From positions 620,001-684,000 of the forward strand of contig NC_089555.1 in NCBI RefSeq assembly GCF_040115645.1: 64,000 nucleotides of DNA, in the 5' to 3' direction. The notes under the pieces were generated by a model, which made no database searches, was not told the origin of the DNA, and saw nothing but the letters and a program-made list of their open reading frames with translations. The stretch is from Euwallacea fornicatus (taxonomy: Eukaryota; Arthropoda; Insecta; Coleoptera; Curculionidae). Below, one piece after another: positions 47,701 through 59,801 of this stretch (its first letter is position 1; each line of letters starts with the position of its first letter). The translations under genes were made by a program, and so were the position numbers.

Positions 47701-50700
47701 CCTCCAGAGACATCTGTCTCTAAATACACATTTAGAGCGCCCCGCAGCGACGTACGTTCTCCCGGAATCGAAAGGTAAACACACCTCTATAATTTCGTAG
47801 ATCTTAAACGAGATCTCTTCAGTCTAATAACGAGTGTTTATGTAACATGTCGTATGTCAACGCTAAAGCAAACTCTATTAGTGACAATATCTTACCTGTG
47901 TTTGCTCTTATGCCTCGGGCGCAGGTAGCGGAGAAAAGGGGCCAGAGTGATACTCCAGCACGACAAGAGTCTATTTTCACAACGTATTACTACAAATGTC
48001 CCTGTCGACACATTAAAGAGATTTATGCGAGTCCTCGAGCAGTTTGATAAAGGCACTTTTCAAGCAAAAATTGCATTCACTGCCTCAAAGGAACCGATGA
48101 AAGGAGGGCTACTATTGGAGATCGAAAAAATTGCTGTTTCCAAAGATTTTTGTTGGCCGGAATGTTTTTGGTAAGGGACCTGAAGAAAGGATGATTAATT
48201 GGATTTATTTCGGAGCAAAATGGACTTGTCAAAAGAATACTAAATATACAGGAGCCATTGTGGAATTATAATAAATACAAATCTGTGAAATGTGTTATCA
48301 ATGGGGCACAGCCCCATTGACAATACTGAGACATGCAGGGGTTCACCAAGTGAAGTAAACTGGCCAGCGAAAAATCCTATTCAAGTCAATTTTAAGCATC
48401 ATTTTCGATAATAAAAAAACTATTGATTGCCCTCATACTAATGTGTAAAGGGTCTTCTATTTTTTTCTAGATTCTTCTAGATTCTAAATGCTGCAAAGAA
48501 CTTCAAATACTAGTGCTGGACCGGGTAACTCTGATTTTCGTTATTAAAAACTTGTAGGAATGTGTCAGAAACATAAATTAATATTTTTCAGGACCAAATT
48601 ACTAACTTTAGCTTCCACCTGATTTCCATGTAGTCTGGCCGATACCCAGGCTCTATTTGAGCGTTTCAATGTCATTAGCTTGCAGGTAAAGTTACCATCA
48701 CGTTAATAATTTGGACCTTAATGATACGAACTCAAAGTTATTATTATCCTTTACGTCCCATGGGTGATTCCATGCAATCGCATTCTTGAGTTTTCCATAT
48801 ATACTTTTATTCCCACCGAGACGTTCCTCAAGCAATCATTTTTCACTTTAAACCACAGTGTGTTGTCTTACGAACACCCATTTAACCAGTTTACACGCAC
48901 TCTGGTCAGTGGCACGGCTAAAGGTAAAAAAAAAGCATAACAAGCTATTTAGGTTCAAGTTAATTGCTTCGTGTTCTTTCCCGTTTGAAGTCCAGGAAAT
49001 TTCTCAAAAAAATGTGGCATTTTTAGGAAGTCTTGAGAAACTGTTAAAAAAACCAACAGAAACCCTTAGAAGTACTGAACATCAAAGAAAAAATCCAAAA
49101 ATAAAATTTTTTTCTTAATGTCTTCTCAAAAATTTATCAAATTCAGACGGGATCATTCGAAGTATACGAAGTTCTATCCAAGAAATCCGGAAAATTGCTG
49201 GAAATTTCTCAAAGGTCCTCGAAACTACTAAGCGTTCCTTCGAAGTTTGAAGAAATCAAAACTAACTTCTCCGTTTAAGTATGGGGTGTTTAGCGGTCAA
49301 GCAGAAGTATAAAGTATATATGTATGAAGCAAAAAAAAAATCGAACTGAGTATAACTAGCTACAAAATAGAGCAGATAGTTAAGAAATTAAGCAAAAAAT
49401 TTGATTTCGATTTGGAAGAATTTTTAAGTAATTTTAGATTAATGAGGTCTATATGTCGACTTCCAAGAAACCCGGGAAAATGTCCAAATCTGCTGGAAAT
49501 CCCGTAAAGACCCTCAATTATTCGCCCTTCCGGATAAACTCCTAAAGCTTTAGGTAGATAAGTCTTAATAGGAATGTATTAATTAAGACTTTTAATAGAC
49601 ATTTAAGACTTTTAATAGAAATAGTGAACATTAGTTTCGAATTGCCCTCTATGCCGATTTTATTCGGGTAGGTCAACTCATGCCACGGAGGACTAAATCA
49701 AATCAAAGTGATTGTAGGATAGTTAGTTGTGTGTCACTTTCATGAAATCCTGGAAAATTTCTGGCACTCCTGGGAATCCCTGAGCCCTTCAGTAATATTC
49801 AATTTCTCTTAAAAATGTGGAAAACTCTGCTTCCACTTCTTTGACAAATCCCATGTTCATGTTACGTATATAAAACCTGCATGTTTTATGCGAAAAACTG
49901 ATCGATCATTGGGGTTCTTCTCAATCACCATGTTCTTGTCGATCTTTTCTTCCACTTCTCTCCGAAAGTGGCGTATATCCAATCAGCCTCCACGCCCTCA
50001 ATTCTCAAAATTACGGTTTCCCACTTTTCTCCTTCAAAATCCAGACAACTAAATTACGAAGCTGGAAATTAAAGTTTTCCACGGTACTTTCAAAGAATTA
50101 GATTTTGATGGGAAACCACAGTTTTCGATACAATTAATTTCCCGCATGGTCCTTTGCGGGTACGTGTTACGCAAGTACGTGCGACAAAGTGCGTATCGTA
50201 TTGTTTAAAGTTATGCAAAGAGAATAAACGATCGACGAATTTGATGCTTTTCTACATGATACAAGGGACGAAGTAGAAAAACATTTTCCTACCCCCCGTA
50301 TGAAGGGTAAAGGGCGTTCGGGGTTCGTGAAACTTTTTGAATGAGATCAGTTAAGCGTGTGTCACAATTCGGGTGCGGTCATATGTGAAATAGCCGGGCA
50401 GAGCCCATCAGAGGGGGTATAGTTCGATAATAATGCGAATTTCAAAACGAACCCGAAAGAAATTCCTCCTCCTAAGCCGCGGTCGAATTATTGTGTATTA
50501 AATTGTCCAATTTATAAAGCCACTATGATTTGCTTTAGGTAAAGGAGAGCTATTTTCTTTCCGGCCACAAGGGACAAAAGCCCGTAATGGTAATGATACG
50601 TTGGGATTTTAATGATTTTGAATATTTAATGTTAAGGCAAATCGGTTTAAATTCAGCAAGGGGAGTTTTGCTACTGAAACAGATATAGAAAGACTTTCAA

Positions 50701-53700
50701 GTGCTTAACACAGGAGCCCATGTAACCGGACACTGATGTTTAATGCAAACAACAATCAACCCTTTAGGGTGCAGGATGACTGAAGTGCATCGTATAGCTT
50801 CGCCTGGAGGATTAGGAAAGCGACGCAAAATTTCGGGCCAAAGTTCGAAAACCTACATATCCGGCAAGAAACACTTTGGAACTAATCCGACCCTTAACCT
50901 TCACGTAAATAATCGAATCGAGGATAAAAGATAGTGGAAACAGTGGAGAGTGGGCCCATGATAGGTCGAACAATTCGAGTTCAGTCGGATGTGAACAGGA
51001 AATGCCAATGTAAGGAGGAGAATGCCTGTAAATAGGGCCGTTTCGACGCTGCTAGATGACCAGCTCTTCTCATCGGATGCCCGAGAAAAAAAATCGGAAA
51101 AGTTATTTTATATTTGCTTTGTCCGGAGATGGAGTTTTCGATAGATATTGCCATGTTTCCGTTCGCCTTTTGTTCCCATTTTCTTAGCCCTTTATAGAGA
51201 AACTTATTGTTGCAACTAATATAACGAACCCTCCCATGAGACTGCGCCAGGTGAGGGCATCCTCGATGGGTTTTGCGGTTAAATATTATCTGGAGATTTA
51301 GATGGGACCCATTTTGCGAATAAAGACACCACTTATGGTATTAAAGTGGTGTGGTTTGGTCTATTATGAAGGGAATTAGGTGTACCGGATGTTGAGGGGG
51401 TTCAACTGAATATCGAGTCAGGCTCATGACGATGGGTCAATAATGAAGTCATTTTGGGCGAACTTTTTTCATTGGGATTCTCTTGTATGTCGAGAATGGC
51501 ATCCGAATAATCTTCAGTATATCACGAGGACCATGCTCTAAACGAGTCAAAATTATGTGGATTATGGCATGAAGGAAGGAAGTAGCGTTACGGGAAATTT
51601 TCTTAAGTATTTTTTCTTCGGTATTCCAGACATTGATGAGTCTTTGAAGATCTGGCATTCGAGAGTAGCACTAACCCTCGTATTCGTATTCTCTATAAGC
51701 CCACAAGCCGAGCTTGGCCCTAAGCCTAGCTACACTTCTACACGCTAAACTGTCAGTTTAAGCCACACTTAAACTAAAGCAGGGCTTATGGAACTAAAGC
51801 TGGGGGATCTATGAGGAATATGGGCATGAATATCTTAAAAATATATATTCGAATAGAGGGTCAAAAGCAAATAAACCCAGTTTTTTCAAATTAATTTTTT
51901 TTTTATAGAGGTGCTGCATCGCCGGACCGACCATAGGAAAACCCATGTAAATTTCAATACCATGTAATACTATGCTCCCTCGTCGATTAAGGGCAAAATT
52001 GTATTAGACTTTTTTCAAGCTCCTTTTATGAGGGACTTACATGTAAAATGTGAAAAATGTTCTTCACACCATTTGCGAGATATTCTGGAAGAAACTTTTC
52101 TAAAATCTGCGAAGTTATAATGCCGCCATGATATATTCCTCAATTAAACCACCAGCAACCGTCACCTCATTATCCACAGCGGCATTATATAAATGAGTTT
52201 TGTCAAAACGATTCTATCTTTATTCAAATTTCTTTAAAGAGCGTCCTGCATAGTAGCAGAGGAAGTAAACATGATTGAATGGTACTACATTGGAAGCATT
52301 TGGGATTAATTGAACATTTACTAATTTAGAAATAGAATTAGGAATGTTTATGGCTTACTAACACTATTAAATAACACTATTTTGCTCCTCATGGTTTAAT
52401 TGAAGAAAAAACAGGGGCGGCGTTTTAAGTTTGCGGATTTTAGAAATTTTTTCAAAATATCTCAAAAACGATGCGAAGAACATTTTTCATATTATACGTG
52501 CGAATCCCTCATAAAATGACCTTCAAAAAAGTTTCATACGATGTTGTCCTTAAACGAAAGAGGAAGATAATGTTAAATGGACTTAAAATTTGCATGAATT
52601 TTTTTATGGTCGGTCTGGCGATGCATCACCCTGTATCTAGAAGTTGTTTCTTGTAGAATTTTTTTTATCCGAAAAAAAACATGTTCCTCGAGAACGAAAT
52701 TGTGCATTTTCGCTATTAGCAACATCCTATTCGGAATGTTTTTTTGAGCCATCAATGTCGCGAACTTAATAGGTTGGACGAAGACAGGTTTATTGGAATT
52801 ATAGTGGACAAGAGAGAGATAGACGTTTAGAGATAGCGTGTTAAGCTTACAAATTGTCCGAATTTTTTGAAACTTTTCAAACTTTTAAAAGATGAACTGT
52901 CTAGCGTGGAAAGTGTTACTAATTCAAAAATGTAGATTCGAGTAAGACTTGAAGGAAATATTAGTTATTCATCTAACAAGTGCGAAAAGTAATACTTTTC
53001 CGAACCAGCTGTTATGCGGTCGAGTGCGATTTCGCAACGAAAATTCATTTCTCTGACAACGGCAACAAGGGACGATGTGACTGTAATCATACTCTGTCAC
53101 GTTGCCGGTGTCTATGTGGCAGTAATCATCAATTTCACGGAATATCTAGTTTATGCATTATGCGATTTGTTCTCTCTATTTCAAAATATAATGCCAAAAA
53201 GTGGGCTGACCAAATCCGGTGAAGATTTCGCCGTTAAAACGCAGTCTAAACCCTCCCAAAATTCATATTCAATAATTAATTTTACCGTTCACCCCTACAT
53301 GGACCGATGATAGGAAAATTTCACGCATGCGTGCGTCCGCTCATCGATACGACGTGCGATACGCAATGCGTTCCGATACACTCGTCATGGCGGATTTTCC
53401 CTTGTCCAAGGGTTGGAACTCAGGAGGAAATTGTACGAAAAACGATCTTTAACTCATATTTATTATTCGACTAACATAGTTACAGCTCTATGCGAAAAAG
53501 TTACGTAGAATTAAATTTAGTACAAACAACTTTTGATTTTAGTACAATTATTTGATCATAGACGGTAACCTTGTCCGAAAAAAATCATCCCTATTCCCTG
53601 TCAGCGGAGCTTCGCGGATTAAACTGGCAACGAGGGATGTTCAGGACAAATGAATAATAAAATGGCGGCCGATAAAGGGCCGCCATTGGACCGTTGGGCC

Positions 53701-56700
53701 GCCGTTTGTTTTTATCACAATAGGGCGGGATGCATCAAGTTATTATCAAGTAAATTGGGCGCCAGGTGACGGCCAACGTGAACGCATTGTATTCTGCGGT
53801 ATTATTTAGGGTTTTTGATTAAAGGGATGGGCCCTACAGTTTCTGCTCGGATTCACGCATGAATATCACGTTGAATACGTAACTAGTCTTCCTATTATGT
53901 TCGGCATATGGAAAAAAAGCGACGGGGTTGGTGGCGATGAGCCTGCATTGTTAATCCACATCGGAGGGGGAGAAGAAATTGCATAAAAAGAGAGGAGAAT
54001 CAAATTGAACTATTGAAAATGTTCTTACATGCCTCCATGATTCTTTGTGTCATCGATGGACTCTTGGGAATCTTTGGATACCAGGGAAACAGGACTGGGC
54101 GCCTTGAGAGAAAAGATCTAGAGGGAAATCACGTCTCCATGACAATAATTATAAGAAAAAATTAATGTCGCATTGTTGCCCGTTCATTCGCTCACATTCG
54201 GCTTCGTGATTATGGCCGTATCTCGTACGTATTTTGACGGATTTTCCAAACTTCAAGTACGCCTTTGTGGTGTCTCGACCACTAGAGCTTTTTTATATGT
54301 GAAAATAGTGTGTTTCTCATGACGCAAGGGACCTATTTGGACCCATAAAAAACTGAAAAAAATTCCCAAAAATCATAAGTTTTCGGGGGTAATTTTGTTT
54401 TTCAGTTTTCGCTTAAAAAAAAAAACAAAAACATTTCAGGGAATTTCGCTATGGAAGCAATCTATCGAACTAAAACTTTAAAGACGATATGTGGCCCCCT
54501 TAGATGGAGCGTCCTAGGTTTCATGATCATGACCTCAAAAGTGGCTACAAAACGGCACTCTAAAGTGGATTATAAACACTAAAGCGAATGCATAACATGC
54601 ACAAACACTGAATATCCGAAAAATCTTTCGTCGCTTGACGTAAATTAGAAAACATATAATGTGCGAAGCTTTTCAGTTCCGTTCATCCACGTAAAATTTT
54701 ACAATTTCCCTTAATCCCCGCTTATTTTTATGATCCCCAACATTCCGTCGTTCTCGCCCTTTTCCTGCTTCAGCGGTTGCCATGACTACAGTCTGCTCCC
54801 CAAAGATTTTTGCGACGTTCCGATTTACCCGAGCAAAGCCTCCTTTCGTCCTTTGTTTTGTAAATATTTGCTATTTGGGCCCCCTCCTTAATATTTCTAG
54901 CTTTAGGTACTTACGCTAGGAATGTTGTCGTTGTTACAGACGCCTTCGCTGAGCAGCCTGTCCCGGATTTCCCACGCGAATATCGAAGGGCACTCCCTCT
55001 TGAAATCGGCGATTTTCTGCACCACCGGCTGAGTGGCCACCCTCGGCTTGGAACCCCCAATGGCCCTGGGTTTGATCGATCCCGTCTCGTAGTACCTGCA
55101 ATCGAACCTCCAGGAGTTGTCAATTGGATTTTAAACCTGGGGAGCAATAGTTACCTTCCGAGTATCTTGGAGACGCACCCATTAGAGACTTGAAGGATGC
55201 GGGAGATGTCGCAGGGCCGCGCTCCGGAATGGGCCAATTCTACGATCTTCTGCCTGGTGGAGTCAGGCAAGGGCCTACCGTTGACGTAAACGCCTCCCAA
55301 TTGGTTGATTCCACTGTGACCAGCTGCTGAACACCCGAAAATTGCATTCTGGCTCATAGAGTGGTGCATGAGATCTTCTTCTGAAAACAACAGAGGTGCA
55401 CAATACATTCGTTTCATGGCAGTAAGTCAAGGTAAAAGCTGATAAATCTGCTGATTACAACTGACCAGTGGGGTCAACGGGTCGTGGATTGCATCGTAAT
55501 TCAAATTTGATTTAAAAAAATGTTTAAAAAAATCTTCTGGTTTCTGCCACTTCGTCAAAAAAAAATGGTTCATTCTTGCGTGAAAATGCGAAAGTGAGAA
55601 CAATGGCTCGAGACGATTTTTGACTGTTCTTCCATAGTTGAAGAAATTGGCGTTAATAAAAAAAATTGTCTTAAAATGGATAAAAACCTATCAGGCCCGG
55701 ATTTAGGAAACATATTGATGGTGACTCCTGGCAAACGAAAGAGCGTGCAGTGAAACCGAGACCGTCATGTTGAAGTGCCTTTAGTTTTCACTTACGTCTT
55801 TCATCGCGGGTCGAGGAAAAATTTAAAAATTAAATCGAAAATTTCGTTTTTTTTCCTGGACATTACGAAAAAAGCAATAACTTTGCAGATCCAGATGCAT
55901 CCGGAAACTGCGCTCTGGAATACGCAACTTTTCTTCCATCTAATCAACTCTGTGTTTACGAGGTCCCCATGCTGGACATCTTTATTTTGGATGTATGGTT
56001 TAAGGCGTTTTAGATTAAAAAAAAAAAGTTGAGCTATAGTATCTCTAACGTGGCAAAAATTGTATTCTGAAACTCGGTTCGTCAGGAAACAAATTGGGTT
56101 AACAACAGGACGTTAAGCATGAGCATATGGCGCGTACTAACAGTAGTTAACAACTTCGCTACATCCGTTGTACGAGGGCCCACTGAATATCCCTAATGCA
56201 AGCAGGCAACTTCCATTTTCCCTAATGCATTAAGGATTATAACGCACCTAAATGTTAGCTTTTATCAAATCCGGGAAATCCTCTTTATAAAGTGACGCGA
56301 CTGCATGCATTTTCGAAAATAGATTCTCTCCCGCTTCTCTTCTCACATCATCATCATCACGCTGTTATTATTAGTTGTCGGTTTGAAAGGACTGCTGATT
56401 TGTCAAGTCCTTGTCCTTTTGAGTGGTTAACCCGCTTAATCGCACCCCCCAATTATTGTATAGGGCTGCGGTCTTTAATCAAGCAGCAGCAGTTAACTGA
56501 AGTTTTTCCCATTCACCCCTTCCTGTAACGATCCAGTTAATACACAGGGCACGGCATCTCGATCGAATGCTGCTGCGGTTCTCGATCAAGGACCGATCCC
56601 GCTGCTAAAAAGCAGGAAAATTACTCGACTAATTGACTTTTCTAAAGGAGTTCGGTGGTCAGGGCCCTTTTTTCCATTCGGTCATTATTTTCTATAAACG

Positions 56701-59671
56701 CTTGATTAGGGCCGAATAAAAGGGCAGAAATTTACAACTCAATTTATCTCCCTACAAACCGAACTGGCGAAAATGGCGTTTCTTTGTTGACTCGGTAACC
56801 GGAGGTTGGCGCAGCCCGCGTCTCAAATTGCATTAACCTTAACATTACATGGAGAATTGAGGACGTAGCCAGACGTGAACGCTTGCAAAGGCCTCTTTAA
56901 GCGGAAGATGGCGACAGCTTGTTCCCGATTGTTTTATACGCGGCTTTGAAACCCGAAATTTATACTTCTAATGCTCGCAGCATTTTAACCTCAAATTACC
57001 ACTTATAAACAAAAAAAAAACAGCTTCTCTGGTTCCTCCATAGAAAACGTAACTCTCCTTCATAATTAGGGGAAAGGAAACAGCACTTTTGCTCTCTAGG
57101 GAGGAAAGAACTTTTACTCGTCAGAGAAGGAAATTAGGACGGCAACACTATTGCTCTCTAGGAAGGAAAGATCTTTCACTTTCTAAGGAGGTCCCTCTTG
57201 CCCCGCAAGAGCCAAAGTATTTTTCTCCCTAGGGAATAAAAATTCTCTCCTTCTCAAAGAAAAAAAGTGCTGTTTTTGTCCAAACGTAGGAGGAAAGTTC
57301 TATTTTCTAGCTACTCCGACTGCGTATTTCTAACCTACGCCTAACGGTGAAACATTGCGAAATATCACCCCTCGCTGGGCACCTCGACGTTCATTCCGTC
57401 ATTCACCTCACCAAGAACTGGACAACTTCGCTGATGAAAGGCGTGAAGAAATTTTCATCGCAGTTTATCGTAGTTCATCTGTCCAGTTTCTCGCAAACGC
57501 AGAGGTAGCAAAACTTGTCAGATTTAGATGGTGATAGTAGCTCGCCAAATACCTTGACATGGTGGCTATTATTAATTATGGTTAAATCTGGTCGCTCAAG
57601 CAGTATCACAAATTTTGATTCTCTACCCTCAATGTACATTGGGTCCTACCATCGGACCGAACACATGGGTACTACTGATTAAACACAACTAAGACTCTGC
57701 CGTGTGGAGGGAGTGGGGGGTTGAGGGAACCAATCAAAGAACAAGTTTTAAGCACCACGTCACTTGAAAACATAATATTTTGTTCCTCATTTTAAGGCGA
57801 GCTACCCCACTTTATTTTTACCCTAACAGATTCAAAACAAATATTTATACGGAATACCCACTACATCATGCAATTTTCGAGTTTAAACCTAGACATTTCT
57901 GCACTCATCTTTCTGAGTTTTCAAGTGATACAAGCATTAATAAAGGCACATTTTCAATGCTTAACTGCTTTTTAGTGAGACTTCTTGATATAATTCTGTC
58001 TGTCCTGGAAACGCGAGTTTTAGAATCTTTGTCCGGTTGTGCCCCTGAAGAGGTACCTCTTCCTTGAAGACATATGAGGAAAGTTAAAGCGTTTCCTTCA
58101 GGTAGTTTCGAAGAAACCCAGTATGCTGTTTTTACACCCGACAGCATGTCTAAAAAAGTCGACTTTCTTAACCGACAACGAACCATTGTATCATTGTTTT
58201 TGAAAGCTGCAATTGCCCCCTGTGCCTCCAAACCTCCAAAGGGTAATCAGGAAAGAGGAAATCTGACATTTAACTATCCACGTAATTAGAAAATGGGACT
58301 GCAACGTGTCTGATTAAGAAAATATAGTTTACTCGTCCGATATTTGACCGGGCAATTTAATTTTACATGTTAGAACTGTCAGCAGTCGCTGTCATCTGGG
58401 GTCGCATATGTCACTCATTCTGTCATTATTGAGGCTGACCGTCAAACATGAAAATGTCCAGTCAAGCTCAATCTGACATTCTCTTCTGGATCAAATATTT
58501 GCGCGGTATTTTATACCGGGTGTCCAAGCCAACCCTGGACATAGGGGATTAACGTGAAAAATCGGTTTTCATTTTTTTGCGTCTGCACGGATGATGCAAT
58601 TAAATTTTTTTTACATGGAGGCCGTAGTGCTCAAGACCGATCATAATTCCGCAATTTTTTAATCTTCTAGAGCCGCTGCAGCTCAAAATGCATCCAAATT
58701 TCAAAAATTTGAGCGTCCCGCATTAGCCGTTCAAGGTCAAGATTGGTCAGAGTCAAGGTCGGAGTTAGGCAAATACAAAATCGCCAACAACAAATGCGTC
58801 AAAACTCCATGTCGAATGAACTTTCTCTTTTTTCATTTAACCTTTTATTCGAATACAACAAAGAAAAAGTGGAGGCAAATAAATTAAACAACATTTAATG
58901 TTCACCCAAACAAGTATGTGAACAACAACAAAAGACTTTAACATTATTTTTTAACATATTTACGACAATTGTTCAAAGAAATCACTGACCAATTGTGGCT
59001 TCGGATGGTTACGCCGGACATTCATTTTTTTCATTTCGAGGTATTTTGAGCCAAATGGCTTTAATTAAATGTTTGAAGAAAAATGTGAAACCATGGCTGG
59101 TACTGAGTACCATGGCGTTGATATTAAAGTTTTTTAAATTGGATTCTCCGTGCGGGCTCAAGAAGATAAATTTCGCATGTTAAGTTCTTATGTCTAGGGT
59201 GCGCCTGAAGACCTGGTATGTCACATTTTCAAGTCTATTCAGGCAACTAATTCTTTTCCGACTGGCAGTGGTATTTCGTCAATTGCGGACAAATGCGAAA
59301 AGCGGCAACACTGCGCTCTTTTGTTGTCTTCGAAGCACGTGTGTGTATTCAGGATGTTTTTACACATTTTTAAAATCTCTTATTTTAGGTTTTCAATGCA
59401 CGTTGTTGACCTGCAATCTGGCTATTCCTCAGGTTAATTCCAAAAAACAAGGAAACCATCTTTAATTTGATATTCATGGAAAGGATTTACTTTTAAATTT
59501 CCTATAAATTTTGGAATAAAATTACCTAGTTTAGATTAGATTTATGTTAAATTAAAATGAGTAGTTAAGCAGTATACTCCTCGTGCGGCACACTCTTCCT
59601 GTGGTCTGATAACATAAATTGAGACGACTAATTACGTGCTACTCCAACGATTACTGACCTTTGTGAGGCAT
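35761..59671 (-). CDS. toy: twin of eyeless (Pax6) transcription factor
   Basis: Nine coding exons join in phase to 453 aa: 59671-59659 (candidate first), 55380-55155, 55095-54915, 43654-43438, 40749-40603, 40496-40414, 38546-38359, 36505-36288, 35849-35761. The paired domain (about residues 26-152) begins GHSGINQLGGVYVNGRPLPD; the N in VYVNG and the preceding AIFGCSAAG mark it as toy rather than eyeless (VFVGG). After a linker comes the homeodomain (about 244-303: LQRNRTSFTNEQIDSLEKEF to [20 protein letters not shown]), with Ser at the specificity position as in Pax6. The Pro/Ser/Thr-rich tail ends VISAGVSVPVQIPSQ...NYWPRIQ, the Pax6 C-terminal signature. toy is nuclear, binds DNA through both domains and acts at the top of the eye and head gene network, in flies upstream of eyeless. 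The 11.3-kb intron between 54914 and 43655 is full of repeats. Confidence 0.96.
39985..40324. mobile_element. short GGGTGTCCC-ended repeat inside a toy intron
   Basis: TACAGGGCGTCCCAGAGTCG at 39985 faces, in reverse complement, TACGGGGTGTCCCAAATTCG ending at 40324. A further end, TACAAGGTGTCTGGTAGACA, starts at 40198, so two short elements may be nested. The block lies just downstream (in the gene's sense) of the exon ending at 40414, within the intron that interrupts the homeodomain. Confidence 0.45.
41234..41267 (+). other. G-rich tract, quadruplex-capable
   Basis: Four G runs of four or five bases (GGGG, GGGGG, GGGGG, GGGGG) with short loops lie in a toy intron, and more G runs follow to 41300. 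The toy transcript is C-rich here, so any quadruplex would form on the template strand. Confidence 0.5.
42239..42279. repeat. perfect 41-bp palindrome
   Basis: TGAAGTTAACTCGTTTGGAA, a single A at 42259, then its exact reverse complement. Arms are 20 bp without mismatch. It is in the toy intron between 40750 and 43437. No larger element around it was found. Confidence 0.85.
44095..45560. repeat. diverged tandem repeat units in a toy intron
   Basis: Matching blocks recur in the same order. GCCTTGACATTATTTTTAAA (about 44120) matches GTCTTGACATTATTTTAAAA (about 45433). ACTTCGGGCGTAAACACC and CTCTAGCGAAAAGTGTCAAA (44684-44731) match GCTTCGGGTGAACAAAA and GCTAGAGCGAAAATTTACTG (45208-45252). Each unit also carries an imperfect ACACC...GGTGT palindrome, such as ACACCCCGGGTGTAGG (about 44166). 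Units are roughly 0.75-1.3 kb apart and strongly diverged. Confidence 0.6.
45780..46130 (+). pseudogene. LINE reverse-transcriptase fragment
   Basis: GGA GTT CCG CAA GGT at 45847 opens the reading GVPQGSLLGPLLFV, the conserved motif before the catalytic block of CR1/Jockey-type LINE reverse transcriptases. In another frame VADVTAFRASEKELKDLP (about 45910-45960) stands where FADDTALLxSGKxLxEL is expected, and LSNSFNEEK (about 46004-46030) where LSLNEEKT follows. Asp residues of the catalytic pair are altered and frames shift, so the copy is dead. It sits in the large toy intron, immediately beside the long hairpin at 46150-46985. Confidence 0.8.
46150..46985. repeat. very long hairpin (near-complete inverted repeat)
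   Basis: Arms of about 390-400 bp pair around a centre near 46557 with only about 25 bases of loop. Paired markers, outer to inner: ACCGTGCGGCTCT (46162) with AGAGCCACACGGT (46965); CATCGGTAGGGC (46291) with TTACCGATG (46817); CTCAAAATCTGTGGATTAG (about 46395) with the reverse of GATAGATTTTGAATCG (about 46708); CTCAGTTAAATAG (46459) with CTATTTAACTGAG (46643); TCGATTTTGTG with CACAAAATCGG near the centre. There are mismatches and indels, but pairing is continuous. It is intronic to toy. Confidence 0.85.
47550..47592 (+). other. strong G-quadruplex motif
   Basis: Runs GGGG, GGGGGG, GGGGGGG and GGGGGGGG with loops of 3-4 bases (AAA, AGA, AATC). It lies in the 11.3-kb toy intron, on the strand opposite to the toy transcript. 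Confidence 0.6.
48980..49810. repeat. degenerate short-motif repeat field
   Basis: Motifs such as GGAAATTTCTCAAA, AAGAAATCCGGAAAATTGCTGG and AAATCCTGGAAAATTTCTGG recur irregularly at 48990-49260, 49440-49530 and 49738-49800. The style matches 13980-14700. No clean period could be read by eye. Confidence 0.4.
51904..52636. mobile_element. long-TIR element in a toy intron
   Basis: The left arm 51904-52127 and the right arm 52415-52636 are inverted copies of about 220 bp. Left: ATAGAGGTGCTGCATCGCC, then GGACCGACCATA, TTTTATGAGGGACTT, GAAAAATGTTCTTC. Right (minus strand): ATACAGGGTGATGCATCGCC, then AGACCGACCATA, TTTTATGAGGGATTC, GAAAAATGTTCTTC. Likeness continues inward to TCAATTAAACCA on both sides (about 52150 and 52390). 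The interior of roughly 250 bp has no coding sequence. Confidence 0.85.
53311..54914. other. toy intron, upstream part
   Basis: Nothing recognised except low-complexity A/T tracts. An open frame (53014-53310, plus, 98 aa) just before this has hydrophobic stretches but no known family. Confidence 0.3.
57040..57310. repeat. short repeat with CTCTCTAGGGAGGAAAG motif
   Basis: TTGCTCTCTAGGGAGGAAAG (57088) and TTGCTCTCTAGGAAGGAAAG (about 57150) are near copies about 62 bases apart. A third, inverted-looking copy is CTCCCTAGGGAAT (57224). It lies in the first toy intron. Confidence 0.5.
58515..58766 (+). mobile_element. single arm of the 3477-3955 fold-back family
   Basis: Starts ACCGGGTGTCCAAGCCAACC and carries in the same order GTAGTGCTCAAGACCGATCA, AATTCCGCAATTTTTTAA, CAAATTTCAAAAATTTGAGC, GTCCCGC and GATTGGTCAGAGTCAAGG. 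These match the left arm at 3477-3720. The second arm is missing, so the copy is truncated at its centre. Confidence 0.8.
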
Positions 59672-59801
59672 TTTCCAAAGACTCTCAGCACAGGATGATT
59701 CCCGTAGGGAAAGCGTTTTTGCGGCTGAAATAACTGGTGAAAACCCGCCCGGAGTCGGGACGGGTCCGGACGTGGCTCCCAGGTTGGACTTTTAGAGAAA
59801 C
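59659..59801 (-). other. toy: candidate toy 5' exon with start codon (MPHK)
   Basis: The minus strand reads an acceptor TTTCGTTTCAG at 59802, 130 bases of possible leader, then ATG CCT CAC AAA G (59671-59659) and a good donor GTCAGT. The one leftover base fits the two bases at the start of exon 55380-55155 and gives MPHKEEDLMHHSMSQN. Drosophila toy has a comparable short N-terminus (..TEHIMHGH..) encoded upstream, and eyeless has an MAHKG exon. It is about 4.3 kb from the paired box. If wrong, the ATG at 55369 (MHHSMSQN) would serve. Confidence 0.55.

Noticed and set aside
57905..58231. 108-aa open frame on the minus strand
   Set aside because: It starts on TTG, the opposite strand is equally open, and no domain was seen; it is inside a toy intron.
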